Assembly (NCBI GenBank): GCA_023376005.1
Contig: CM042139.1
Span: 133,905,833-133,969,832 of the forward strand
From: Doryteuthis pealeii
Taxonomy: Eukaryota; Mollusca; Cephalopoda; Myopsida; Loliginidae
Reading direction: 5' to 3'
Length of the DNA stretch: 64,000 nt
Below the pieces are notes generated by a model. The model was not told the DNA's origin and searched no databases. It saw only the letters and a list, made by a program, of their open reading frames with translations. Both the position numbers and the translations under genes were made by a program. Positions 11,880-22,406 of the stretch are shown piece by piece; positions within the stretch are counted from its first letter, which is position 1, and each line of letters begins with the position of its first letter.

Positions 11880-12110
11880 TTAATCATAGTCATTTGTTTG
11901 CACACAGTTATATGGTTTTAAGTAACTAATAATAACACTTAGTAAACAATTATAGCTTCAAGTAACTATTCTTGATACAAATAATTTACGTGGTATCAAG
12001 TATTCTAATCAAATACAAATAATTTTTAAACAAATCTATTATAGCTTCAAGTAACTATTCTTAAAACAATTTACAGTTATATGGCATCAAGTATTTATAA
12101 CCAGATTTGA
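11880..12110 (+). repeat. AT-rich tandem unit upstream of repeat A
   Basis: Repeated 'caagtaactattcttgata' type units lead directly into the repeat A fragment at 12095. Confidence 0.55.
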
Positions 12111-12215
12111 CCCATAGATGTGACAGATGCAGTTTAGTGTCATACCCAAGACACTCCTAGTGAGGTGGGGCTTACCCTTCTTAAAGTTGTTGTATTCTAA
12201 GCCCTATTGCGAGGG
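12095..12215 (+). mobile_element. Repeat A, fragment
   Basis: Contains 'gacccatagatg', 'gatgcagtttagtgtcatac' and the 'attctaagccct' end block, with internal deletions. Confidence 0.5.
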
Positions 12216-12289
12216 AGGATTTTATACTGTGATTTTTACATATAACGATATTTGTAACCAGTAATATCATAGGTAGGATTTAATTAAGT

Positions 12290-12507
12290 AAGTAAAGTCG
12301 TCGGAGTGGCCTAAAGTCAGTATCAGCCAGACAGCGAGGGAGTCTACCACCTTTTCACTAGCGCTAGACCAACCTACCATCAGCTCCTCACTTTACCGCA
12401 CAGATCCCTGTGCTACTCATACGCTGAGTTGGCGAGGGCTGGTATCGAAACAGGAACCTTGTGGTTCCTAGTCGGACACTCTACCGACTGAGCTATACCG
12501 CTCCAAT
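12290..12507 (-). mobile_element. tRNA-derived SINE S2
   Basis: The minus strand starts GGAGCGGTATAGCTCAGTCG, a complete tRNA-like 5' end with A box. A B box GTTTCGATACC lies near 12440-12450, followed by 'gccaactcagcgtatgag' and a body ending 'gacgactttact'. The head folds as a tRNA only loosely, and the unrelated body marks it as a SINE and not a tRNA gene. A second copy is at 31258-31490. Confidence 0.85.
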
Positions 12508-12519
12508 ACATCAAAACTT

Positions 12520-13260
12520 TTATTCGCTCTAATTGTTACATTATATTATATCTATAGCAAACACAAAAAACAGAAAGCAAAAAAAAAAAAAAGATCCATA
12601 CTCGATTTACTATAAGAATAGTTATAGCAAAGATGAATTAAAATGTTATTTAATATTAATCTATCTGCAGAAAACATGAAAAAAAAAAAACCTAACTTCA
12701 AATGCCTAGAGAATAATAAGAGCATATTATAACCTTTCTTCTCTGCAGAAGAATTTGTAATAGTCTAGTGTTACTAATTAAAAACTGCTATTATTACAGA
12801 TAACTATTCAAAGTGGTTAGTGAAGGTCATTCATTCCCAACAATATGAATAAATTAAATTCATTTTAGCATTTAAAAGTGGAATTTGATGAATGAACTTG
12901 TTAGAATCCTTGTCACCATTGTATGAGTTCTGTTGTTCACAGAATCCAGTTGTTTAATCTTAGTCTCTAGTGAGTTGGTAATTCTCTGTAATAAGTACAA
13001 GTCTGTAGTATTCCTCTGGTATTAATCCAAAAGATAGGTCTTGGTGTCAGAAAGTTCAACCAGTAATTGATTTGAAGACAGTCGCAAATGATCTTAGATG
13101 CTTTCTATCCTCATCTCTCATTGGCCAATTTTATCAGAAGTACCTGCTGTTGTTAAATAAAAGTGAAGATTTTGTGTACATCTTATACCAAAGATACACC
13201 AACAGAACTACAACATTTTTGCAAGTTTTGATCTAAAATTTGTTATAGTGGTGTGTGTAG
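12520..13260. other. No gene seen
   Basis: AT-rich sequence with A tracts at 12579-12592 and 12678-12690. No supported coding or repeat feature. Confidence 0.45.
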
Positions 13261-13267
13261 TATAATA

Positions 13268-13725
13268 ATTTAACCTATTTAACCCATAGATAGAACTATA
13301 ACAGGTACTACCACTCTGGGTCTGAGTGGACCTGGTGTAATGGCAATGAAGGGGTACACCACACTCACCAGAGCTCCAGAATTGGAACTTCACCATTAGA
13401 AGCAATTTAATGACATACCCAGGAAACTAAGATCCTTAGACACCACCTTCTAGCACATATGATAAAAATGGTTGGGGTGCAATATGGTCAGGACAATCAT
13501 ATAGGTGCTAGGGCTTTTTCCAACCACCCATCTAGCCAAAGTAAGTCCCAAAGTGGAGTGTTGCATGTCATGAACTGTTCAACTACAGGATTCTGTCCTT
13601 AAGCATCAAGGATCGCAACTCATGGCCAACAGCTGGCTCCATTGGAAGGGTCTTACCCCACTACAGAAGTGCTGTCTGTGTATTCTACAGCCCCAGATGA
13701 CAGGGCTACATACCTTTAGCTGACT
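13268..13725 (+). mobile_element. Repeat A, near complete
   Basis: About 460 bp running from 'tttaacccatagatag' through 'caggtactaccactctggg', 'catacccaggaaac', 'gacaatcataggtgc'-like and 'ggccaacagctggctcc' to 'ctacagccccagatgacagg'. It encodes nothing convincing. Conservation of the whole block among dispersed copies indicates a real transposable element. I do not see clear tRNA boxes inside this segment. Confidence 0.75.
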
Positions 13726-13739
13726 TATTCCTTGCAGAA

Positions 13740-14190
13740 GTGAACCCCTCCCCCCAAAAAAAAAGAGGTGTCCTAGATATGACACAAATGCATCTAATAG
13801 TAAGGCTCCAGTTCTGGAAATCAGGTGAGTGTGGAATACTGTTATTACTCCCAGGTCCACTCTCAGAGCAGTAGTATCTGTTAGGGTCACATCTATGAGT
13901 CAAATAGATCTGCTTAAAAATCATTTGTATTTGATAGAAATACTTGATGCCATATAACTGTAAATTGTTTTATTAAGAAGAGTTACTTGATGCAATAATT
14001 GTTTACGAAAGGTTATTAGTTACTTGAAACCATATAATTGTATGCAAACAAATGATTATTATTAAATAGAAATAACTACTTGAAACCATATGATTATTAG
14101 TATTAGATAGGAATACTTGAAATCATACAACTGTGAACAATTCATTTGTATTAAATAGAAATACTTGATATCATATAATTGTGTGCAAAA
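13740..14190 (-). mobile_element. Repeat A 5' part with its AT-rich lead
   Basis: Reverse orientation relative to the preceding copy. The 'gatgcatttgtgtc' block, the 'gggaccctaac' region and then four or more AT-rich units up to 14190. Together with 13268-13725 it forms a tail-to-tail pair. Confidence 0.65.
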
Positions 14191-14214
14191 AATCTCTTAA
14201 GAAAGAACTACACA

Positions 14215-14365
14215 AAACATGTAAAAATAAATGTATAATGTGGCTCCAATTCTGGAGATTTGAGGAGATTGGAGCACAACTTTTTGCTATTCTTCTCAGG
14301 TCTACTCTGACCCACTGTGGTATTGGTAGTACCTGTTAGGGTCCTATCTATGGTTCAAATTGATC
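14215..14365 (-). mobile_element. Repeat A, 5' fragment
   Basis: Minus-strand match to the 'ggaccctaacaggtactacc' and 'gtgctccaatctcctc'-like blocks. Short and diverged. Confidence 0.55.
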
Positions 14366-14552
14366 TATTTGAAAATTATTTGTATTCAATAAGACCATGT
14401 GCAAAAAAACTCAAGAAATAACTATACAAAATAATGTAAATATAAATGTACAATGAACACAATTCCCTAACCTCTGGGTATAAAATAACCATAGATGGGT
14501 TGACATACTGTTAAAATCAATCAATCAGACCTTTAGCAGGCCAAAAAATACC

Positions 14553-14838
14553 AAAAATCAGGGAATTAACCGAATTTAATGAAATTTTCAGTGTTGATAT
14601 ATTAATGAATAAAAGATATAATGCACCAGTTATTTTATTTAAAAACTTTTACATTTTTCAGATCTGTTAACTTTTATTCTCAAAGATATGTGGTTCAAAG
14701 ATATGTGGTTCAAAGTTAACTGACCTGAAAAAATGAAAAAGTTTTTAAATAAAGTAACTGGTGCATTATATCTTTTATTCATTAATATATCAACACTGAA
14801 AATTTCATTAAATTCGGTTAATTCCCCGATTTTTTTTT
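14553..14838. mobile_element. Long foldback element
   Basis: Two arms of about 118-124 bp are near-perfect inverted copies (left 'gggaattaaccgaattta', right 'taaattcggttaattcc'). They surround a short spacer in which 'caaagatatgtggtt' is directly duplicated. Arm length far exceeds ordinary MITE termini; the whole could fold into one long hairpin. Confidence 0.85.
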
Positions 14839-15171
14839 TCTCCTTCGGCGGGGTGACATATGATGGTGGAATTTATGTCCGTTAAGTTCGATTTAACCGA
14901 TGGTCCAAAATAATATTATGTGGCATTTGCTAGATTATATTATTCTTATTTCAATTTCCGATGTATAAAGAGCATTAATATGGCAGATTTCAATTTGAAA
15001 CAGGAAATGAAAAGGCATGAGCTGTGCTTGTGGTACTACTAGCTGCTAACGACAGGGATCCAGATTCTATAATGAAAGTGACTAAGATGTTCCTATTCAA
15101 GGTCAGGAACAAGATGGAGGCATCTGGCAGGGACATGTTATCCATAGCCAAAATGTTGCAAAAAAGTAAAG

Positions 15172-15834
15172 TTTGTTTGCGGTTTCTAAAGGGGGCAGTG
15201 GAAAGATCGAGGGGGCAGTGTAGGGGACGACAGGTGGCATTAGGAGCAGTTGATAAATAACTTGTGTATACACATTCTAAATGACAAAATATATGTCATA
15301 AATATTAAGTTAAAGGAACATGTATGCAGTTTAAACAGAATAAAACTGACATAAGAATTATAAACAAATGCATAGTTTTTATTGCGTAGTCAAAAGTCTG
15401 AATGTTTGCTTGACGCCTGTACACAACACGTAAAGTGGTGCATTCATAATCACATGCCATGGATTACTAAATGTGGGGATTTATAACTTCTTCTTAGTGA
15501 GTTCAAGCATGGTATTGATAACCTTATATCCCAGCACCAAGCACAATTATCCCATTAACAATAATTGTGAAGACAATGAACTATGTTACTATGGTTACTA
15601 GTGATGTGTTGATTTACCCTTTCATATTGCTGACACAGCTAAAACTGCTAAATAAATTGGTTTAATAAATTAAGTTTTATTTGTGAAATACATTTTTGTG
15701 TTTAATTTTGTTGTTTTCAATTAGAAGCATACAAAAAAAAGTGTGTGTTCGCACGCGTGTATGAAGGGGGTGTTGCTAGGAATCAAAAGGGAAGACAAGG
15801 GGGTACTAGACTGAAAAAGTTTGGGAACCACTGG
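15172..15834. mobile_element. hAT-like non-autonomous element inside the transposase relic
   Basis: The right end 'gtttgggaaccactgg' is a typical hAT-class terminus, and the left end 'ttgcggtttctaaagg' is a degenerate inverted counterpart. The interior has no convincing protein. The interruption falls exactly between two recognisable halves of the transposase DNA-binding region. Confidence 0.65.
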
Positions 15835-15936
15835 ACTAACAACTCCAGGACATCAACAAACCCAGTAAATCAATGAAGGCCATCACTGAGCGGTTGAAGG
15901 TGGTGGAGGTTACCATGAAATATACTGTTCATCAAG

Positions 15937-16208
15937 GGTAATTTTCACCTTTAGTTGTTAAAATTCCTAGCATAAAATTGTGCATGTGCATTATCTGAAA
16001 TGAACTTAATTATTATAAAGAACACGTTTTATGATATTTTGTATCAAAGCATGCAGTTGTATTGTTTTCGAAAAAGGTTCTAAGATTTGTTTATTTCACA
16101 CGGAGACTTTCAAAATAGCTACCAGCTTAGTTCAAAGTGAAAGTCAAGGAAGGTTACTCTAATTGACTTATTTGCTAGGAATTTTGACAACTAAAGGTGA
16201 AAATCACC
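15937..16208. mobile_element. 272-bp MITE with perfect 8-bp duplication
   Basis: Terminal inverted repeats of about 35 bp (GGTGATTTTCACCTTTAGTTG type) are flanked by identical TCATCAAG octamers at 15929-15936 and 16209-16216. An 8-bp duplication is characteristic of the hAT superfamily. Non-coding. Confidence 0.9.
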
Positions 16209-16319
16209 TCATCAAGTACTAGTACTATATGAGGAGACGGCCTGTGTGACTCAGGAATGGTTGGTGAATGATTTTCGCAAGTATGTCACGTCTAACTTGT
16301 GAATTGTATGTATATCACT

Positions 16320-16820
16320 GCTGGAGAAGTTAAGATGAACTCGTGACATTCTCCTGTGGACTCCTACACATGGACACACCAGCGTTGGCCAACCAGCAAA
16401 AAATTACATACAACAGCTTATGATGTAATGGTTATCGTAGTAGGAAATGGACAAAGCAAACCGAGTTCAAATCCTTGATGAGGCTATTTGCATTTCACAT
16501 AGTGCTAATACTCCTAGGAAAAATATGAATCTAACTATTCTCCCTCCAGCTATGGGTAAATAGTAAGGCAGACTGGGTTCTTTAACCTTGGTATGGCAAC
16601 CAGTCTAGGAGAAGGAAAATTCAGAATTCAAACCTGTTAAACTCTGCTTAAAAATTGACCTTATGTTGCATCCTGTTTGCATGGAGGGCTTGGGTAAATA
16701 TATACAACAGCTATGTGCAGACTCTGGATACCATTCCAAGGACTTTCCAGGAGTGATGACCAATGTAGATGGATGGTGAGAGAGAGTCAAGGGAATCTGT
16801 GCTGTCAGCACAACTTTGCG
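16320..16820 (+). pseudogene. LINE C-terminus split by a SINE
   Basis: Before 16418 the frame gives the conserved 'GRPAKxYIQQL' region. After 16702 it resumes with LCADSGYHSKDFPGVMTNVDGW and the 'ERVKGICAVST' end. The interruption is SINE S1 with an 11-bp duplication, so the original LINE C-terminus can be read across it apart from ordinary point decay. Confidence 0.75.
16419..16701 (+). mobile_element. SINE S1 with target-site duplication
   Basis: The tRNA-like head 'tgatgtaatggttatcg', the S1 body and the tail 'gggtaaata' are bracketed by ATACAACAGCT at 16408-16418 and 16702-16712. This defines the S1 ends and shows LINE-type retroposition. Confidence 0.9.
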
Positions 16821-17515
16821 ATGAAATGATTATAGCAACAAGTAACTATTCTTAATACAAATAATTTACAGTTATATATTAAGTATTATGTAATACTAAT
16901 AATTTTTAAATAAATCTATTTGACTAAGATGGGATTCTAACAGGTATTACCACTCCAGGTCAGAGTGTACCTAGGAGTAATGGCAATGAAGAGGTGACTC
17001 CAAACTTTTCCGAGCTTCAGAACTGGAGTGTCACTATTGGATGAAGTTAGTGTTTAACCAGGATATACCATTTTGGGCATCTCACATGGTATAATGGTTA
17101 ACAAACTATACTAGCAAGCAGTTATGTTTTGTTTAATGGCATATAAATCCTGTGGGTTATTTAATGCCAAATGTCTTTTTTTCAAACATGAATTGTAAAG
17201 GAATAGTTTGTAGGTAAATAGTTTGTTTTAAAACAAATTGTTAGAGGTAAGACCCTTCAATGGGGCAACTTTTGGGCCATAGATTTTACCCTTCTGCAGA
17301 GGTGCGGTTGGTGTATTCTACAGCCCCAGCTAATAGGGTGGAGCATACAATTACTAGTGAGTTCAAGTCTCAATGGGTGCTCCATACATGTGGCCTTGTG
17401 CCACAACTAAGCAAAGCTTATTAGATAACTACCCAGGACACATTTTTGCCTTTTTAAGAGGATACAGTCAGTGTTTTCTAAACCCTGCAGACAGGGCAGA
17501 CAAAGAGGTGGGTTA
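16815..17515 (+). mobile_element. Repeat A fragments in series
   Basis: AT-rich lead units (16815-16900), an A 5' block (16905-17065), a tRNA-like head piece (17085-17130), an A 3' block with 'ggtgtattctacagcccc' (17250-17345), another tRNA-like piece (17345-17430) and a further A fragment (17440-17515). The order suggests the tRNA-like unit and A may belong to one composite element. Confidence 0.55.
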
Positions 17516-17925
17516 ATGACACTTATTATTATAAAGTAAAAACCTACTTATGATTATTTTGAGTAAAACTCAAATAATGTTGGCAACCTAAAACTGTTAA
17601 AAGGTAATTATAGACTCACTTTTGAGACTATCATGATGCAACAAAAGAGTTGCATCTCTAACTGACTATGATCTAAGTATTATCAGCAAATATTAAGAAA
17701 AAAAACAAACTACTACTTATTACTTGGTACCACTTTTATACTCCAACAATGAAAAGCAGACAAAGGTTTGAGTAAGTTAAGCAGGACATTCAAGTATCAC
17801 AAAAAAAAAAAAACAGTTGAAATAACAATTGGCTCATGCAGGAAAAACAACATGATTTGTGAACAAAATGAAATAATTAAGTTTTTATAAGTAACTAGAT
17901 GACCTGCGAATTCATTTGTTCTGTG

Positions 17926-18167
17926 AGGGGAGTCCTGTGACATAGTGGGTAACATGCTGGACTGTGAAATCGTAGTAAGCAAGTTCAAACTCCAGTTGCA
18001 CTACTATGTTCCTTTTTGAAATAATATCCTCAGGGAAAGGTATGAACCGTCTCAATCCCCCAGCTATGAGTTAAATAGTACCACTACAGTTCTTCTACAA
18101 AGATGGCTTTGGCATTAAATAACCCATGAAGATTGATATACCATTAAACAAAGAAAACAAACCAAGC
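17926..18167 (+). mobile_element. SINE S3, full length with duplication
   Basis: TTGTTCTGTG occurs at 17916-17925 and again at 18168-18177, defining a 242-bp element. The head 'catagtgggtaacatgctgg' and 'caagttcaaactcc' look like tRNA A and B boxes. The body ends in the shared tail 'ggcattaaataaccc', 'ttgatataccattaaac'. The tail is also found on S4 and repeat A. Confidence 0.85.
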
Positions 18168-18213
18168 TTGTTCTGTGGTCTATGATGATATTAAGATGTT
18201 TATTTCGGAAGGA

Positions 18214-18294
18214 CTGAAGGATTCTAATTAGCATTTCATAGTCATCTGTTAGAATCTAACAGATAACTACAAAATGCTAATTAGAATCCTTCAG
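18214..18294. repeat. Long hairpin beside a hAT MITE
   Basis: An 81-nt palindrome. CTGAAGGATTCTAATTAGCA pairs with TGCTAATTAGAATCCTTCAG, with inner pairing around 'atctgttagaatctaacag' and a few mismatches. Its right edge overlaps the first bases of the adjacent MITE terminus. Confidence 0.8.
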
Positions 18295-18592
18295 TGGTTC
18301 CCAACCTTTTTCTATTCCCGCACCCTTAAAAGGGTTTTGCTCTGACCTCACACTCCAACAATTTATACTTTTGTTCAGAAATATAAAATGTGAAGCCATA
18401 CTACAGTTTTATTAAAAGATCATATATATTTCACTCTCTAAATAATAATAATAATAATCGGAAATAAAGAAATGAAAACATGAATAATATTAATTACAAA
18501 CGAAAAATAATTTAATCTAAATTTGAATGGATGCTTCTTGTACCCCATGGAATGATGTTCACACCCCTGGGGGTCGGGAACCCCTGAACATC
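18291..18592. mobile_element. hAT-like MITE
   Basis: About 300 bp between 'cagtggttcccaacc' and 'gggtcgggaacccctg', inverted hAT-class termini. The AT-rich interior is non-coding. Confidence 0.75.
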
Positions 18593-18615
18593 TATTCTTT
18601 CTTATGTTAAGTAAC

Positions 18616-18757
18616 TAAGCTGGGGGTGGGGATAAGAGGGTTCATACCTTTTCGAAGGGTATTAGTCTGAAAATAAACATAATAGCGTGACTGGAGCTCA
18701 AACTCGCTTACTATGGTCACAGTCCAGCATGTTGGCCACAACATCACAGAGACCCCA
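18616..18757 (-). mobile_element. SINE S3, 5' part
   Basis: On the minus strand it carries the S3 tRNA-like head ('gtggccaacatgctggactg', 'gagctccagtcacg') and the start of the body; the tail is absent. Confidence 0.7.
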
Positions 18758-18778
18758 CCAAATACATATATATATTAA

Positions 18779-19028
18779 AGGTGATGAAATGGACAATGAT
18801 CCAATTTCAAATCCTGGATGAGGCTGTTTGCATTTCATATAACACTAATATCAATGCGAAAGGTGTGCATCCAACTATTCTCAATTCAGCTAAGATTAAA
18901 TAGTAGGGCAGACTAAGCTCTTTAACCTTGGTTAGACAACCAGTAGAAGGAAAACTCTGAATTCAAACGTGTTAAACTCCAGTGAAGAAAATGTCCATCT
19001 GTCATATCCTACCCATGTGGAAGGACTG
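18779..19028 (+). mobile_element. SINE S1 with degenerate head
   Basis: The body and 3' region match S1, while part of the A box has been lost. The tail runs directly into the CA microsatellite. Confidence 0.7.
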
Positions 19029-19030
19029 GT

Positions 19031-19031
<1 letters not shown>

Positions 19032-19072
<41 letters not shown>
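19032..19072. repeat. (CA)n microsatellite
   Basis: Pure CA tract at the 3' end of an S1 copy, consistent with growth from the SINE tail. Confidence 0.9.
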
Positions 19073-19074
<2 letters not shown>

Positions 19075-19176
19075 CTCACTATCCAAACAATTGGGCCAAT
19101 ATTTAAGCTATGTCAAGACACAGTGCTTTGAAATTCCCATAAACATGAATATTAATTTTTATTTTCTTTAGAACTA

Positions 19177-19790
19177 CTAACAAATATATGTATCCTCCGG
19201 GTGCAAGTATTTAAGTTTCAATGTAATAAAATATCATATTAAACTAGAAAGGCTAATGAAACTAAATAAGAATGCAGATAAAAAGATTTAAAACAGAGGG
19301 GGGTATAATCGAAAAATAAAACAACTGAAACTTACTCTTCCATCACCCCCGTCTTTCATTGGTAAATTTTCCTAATTTAACTATTTAGTTACAATAGGAA
19401 GTAAAGAATAAAATTACATTTATTTCTTCTTATGAATGGATTTCTTTTAAGATTCATCCCCGAGATTTTTGTTCATATTCATTAAGATAAAACCAAACAA
19501 TTAGAAATCTATAATACTAAGCACATGTTTATTAAAATCAAATTTTTAATATTAATATGCAAATCAGCCTTCCCATTCACACTGTAAACTGCTATTTTGT
19601 TGTATATATAAATACAATTGCATGTAATTAGTATGTAGATATGGTCTACAGTATTAGTAATGTAAAACAATTTTATTAATAATTGAGATTTAAATTAAAA
19701 TAAAATCATGGAGAATGTGATGTAAATAACTAAGGGAATTGTAACTTGTGTAGTAATATAGTTTTGGTTACAGACAAAAAACACACACAA
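19177..19790 (-). mobile_element. Helitron-like element H1, copy c
   Basis: Matches H1 over most of its length. The terminal tetranucleotide has decayed to TTAG on the minus strand, the hairpin has point changes, and the 5' end is cut short at 'tgtgtgtttt', so this copy is older or damaged. Confidence 0.75.
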
Positions 19791-19794
19791 TGTC

Positions 19795-21195
19795 ATATCA
19801 ATAAATAAAACTGATTTATTCCCTTATCAACCAGCCAAGTCCACAGTGCCACCAACAAATCCAATGCTAATGATAAACCAATCCCACAGATTCATAAGAA
19901 TGGCTATATTTAGGATAAAAGAAAATTACAAAATTTCAATTGTTCTTTCAAGTACAATAAAACAAGTGCAGTAGTACCTTGACTTACAAGTTTTCCAAGT
20001 TGATTTTTTGCTTTGTGTTATGAACTAAAATTTGAGGTCTGAATGAGCTTCAGATACGCTTATGTTAACTTCACTAAAAACATTTAAGTTCCCAAAGTTA
20101 TTACGCCAAAAAGAAAAATATTATTCATAAAAAAAAAAAACATTAAAATATATTATTACATTCTATTTTATTATGTTTTTATACAAAACAGTGCTATTCA
20201 TTTTTCTTATTTAAAAGAATGTACCAAAAAAAAAAAAGAAAAAAAAAGAGTGTTTTTGAGGGCGGGCTGGAACAGATCAATGGCATTTCAGTTTATTTCA
20301 ATGGAGAAAACTGATTTGATATACGAGGAAATTGAGTTACAAGTGAAATAAATTAAACTCTCTTACTATGATGTTGCAGTCTAGCACTTTAGCATGGACT
20401 CCCTTCACTCTGACTGTGCAGTGTTGGTGACAAAAATGTCACTCTTCCTTCCAAAGGGTTAAAAATTGCAGGATGAACATGAGGAATAGAACATACATTT
20501 AATGGTTCTAGGTTATTCCTTTCTCAGTCACGCTATTAAAATCAAAGTGACATGTGTATGAATGCTAACTGAAGAAATTTACGATAAAATGAGGATGTTG
20601 GAAAATAGTCTTGAGATTCCAGCAAGGAAAATCTTTAAGTTGAAAGACATGCTGGATAACTTAGAGTAAACAGGAAGGAAGAATAAAATTATTTCATTAA
20701 TATTTATGAATAAATACTTATATATCATTAAAAATTACATGTTATGTATGAGTATATACTGATCTTTTTTTTTTAACATTTCAAAATAAATCACATCAGG
20801 AAATAAGTTTTGAGATGGCCAAAGAAAATTACTGAAACATAAGTACATTATAATGTTATTAAAAAAAATTCCCATCTAAAAAATAGGTGACATTTCAGTG
20901 GTAATATATGATACATAAGTAATGGAAAAATTACTTAATATGAATTCCCAAATAACTGTCCAATGTAATTGGTTGAAATATTTGCACATAAAAAAATATA
21001 CAGGTACAATAAAGGGCAAATGTACAATGTGTAAAGGGCAAATCTACCATATTTCCTTTTGATAATTAAAATGGATTAAATTTGAAGATTTTGTCATTTT
21101 TGTTCAGATTATACAGATTTAAAAATGTTACAATTTACTGTTCTTTTTTTTTTCTCCAAAGAGAATATTGTGAAATATTTTATAATTATAATTAA
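19795..21195. other. No gene seen
   Basis: AT-rich sequence with several A tracts (20139-20150, 20226-20247). No coding, RNA or repeat feature is supported. Confidence 0.45.
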
Positions 21196-21197
21196 AA

Positions 21198-21199
<2 letters not shown>

Positions 21200-21240
<41 letters not shown>
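21200..21240. repeat. (TA)n microsatellite
   Basis: Pure TA tract immediately followed by a LINE fragment. Confidence 0.9.
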
Positions 21241-21244
<4 letters not shown>

Positions 21245-21360
21245 ATAGGTCTTGTTTGTCTTACTCGGATGGTTTGTGTGATAGAGGGCAAGTGGCCATA
21301 CAGCTGTTTTCTTGTGGGGGTGCTGCTTCCAAGATTTGTTCAAGACAGCATTTTATGAAT
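21241..21360 (-). pseudogene. LINE fragment
   Basis: The minus-strand frame contains NKSWKQHPHKKTAVWPLALY, the conserved block just before the C-terminal region of the window's LINE family. Truncated on both sides. Confidence 0.7.
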
Positions 21361-21433
21361 AGAAAGTGCTCAATATCAGTGATAGAGCTCATATATCTAA
21401 GTTAGGATACCGTAGACATAGGGTCAATTGTAC

Positions 21434-21480
21434 TTGGTAACTGTCAGTTTCTTATCTGGTGAGAAACTGACAGTTACCAA
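21434..21480. repeat. Perfect 19-bp hairpin
   Basis: TTGGTAACTGTCAGTTTCT is followed after nine bases by its exact reverse complement. No tail or terminator context identifies it. It could be a tiny palindromic MITE remnant or a hairpin RNA. Confidence 0.9.
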
Positions 21481-21944
21481 ATGCATATATAACTACTTCC
21501 TTTCTCTCATCCCTATTTGATATTCAAAATAGCAAAGTGAATGAACTCATTTTATACATTTTTTAATATCAAACCTATTAAAACATTTATCTTTTTTTTA
21601 AATTGTATTTCCTTTTATACCTACTATTGTTGTTAACTTTCCATTCATTGCAATTGTAGCTCTATATAAATGTGTTATTCAAGCTACAGAGATAAATGTG
21701 AGAACCGTGCCTAGAAGTTTATGACTAGTTTACTTAGATTATATCAAGGTTGACTATGGTGGTAACAGCTTTTTGCTGCTACTAATTGATTGATCGGTTT
21801 TAATGGCATATCAACCCATCTACGGTTATTTTATACCTAGAGGTTAGGGAATTGCATTCATTGTATGGTGATATTTACATTTTCTGTGTAGTTGTTTCTT
21901 AAAGAGTATTATTTACACACAGTCCTATTGAATACAAATAAATT

Positions 21945-22160
21945 TTAAACAGATCTATTTGTTGACCCACAAATGGGACCCTAACAAGTAATTCAAGTCA
22001 GAGTGGACCTAGGAGTAATGCAATGAAGAGGTTCTCCACATTCCCCAGAACAGGAGCATTATGATCAGATGCAGTTTGATGTCATACCTAGGACACCCCT
22101 TTTTTGCAAGGGGGGGGAGGTTCTTACACCTCAACAGAGGATATAGTCAGTAACTTTACT
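21945..22160 (+). mobile_element. Repeat A, 5' part
   Basis: 'gacccacaaatgggacccta', 'gatgcagtttgatgtcat' and 'cagaggatatagtcag' blocks, with an internal deletion as in 9595-9800. Confidence 0.6.
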
Positions 22161-22326
22161 TATTAAACATTAGTATGTTGTTTAATTGACTGTAACAGTA
22201 TGTCAACCTGTCTGGGATTATTTTATGCCTTTAAGGTTAGGGAATTGCATTCATTGTACATCTATATTTACATTCATTGTGTAGTTGTTTCTTAAGAGTT
22301 TTTCAGTTATATGATTGTAGAGTTTG

Positions 22327-22406
22327 GAAGCACGTGGTCTAATGGTTAAAGTCATGGGAAATGGACCTGAGTTCAAATCCTGGACGTGGCGATCGCATTT
22401 CACTTA
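22327..22406 (+). mobile_element. SINE S1 head, truncated
   Basis: 'cacgtggtctaatggttaaa' and 'gagttcaaatcctgg' boxes are present. The element stops at 22406, where an H2-related repeat starts. Confidence 0.7.

Larger units (their letters stand above)
15015..16320 (+). pseudogene. Mariner-type transposase relic split by two insertions
   Basis: Three collinear pieces of one ancient transposase frame remain. At 15024-15170 the reading ANDRDPDSIMKVTKMFLFKV and then NKMEASGRDMLSIAKMLQKS is the first helix-turn-helix. At 15850-15935 QDINKPSKSMKAITERLKVV is the second helix-turn-helix, of the 'DPSKSMRAIA' type known in this family. At 16217-16300 ETACVTQEWLVNDFRKYV resembles the TQxWL segment of the catalytic domain. 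Pieces one and two are separated by a hAT-like element (15172-15834). Pieces two and three are separated by a 272-bp MITE (15937-16208), in addition to loss of most of the catalytic domain. The transposase cannot be active. Confidence 0.7.

Noticed and set aside
12440..12507. Possible genuine tRNA gene
   Set aside because: A and B boxes are present but the acceptor and anticodon stems do not fold properly and an SINE body follows; a second copy at 31258 has the same body.
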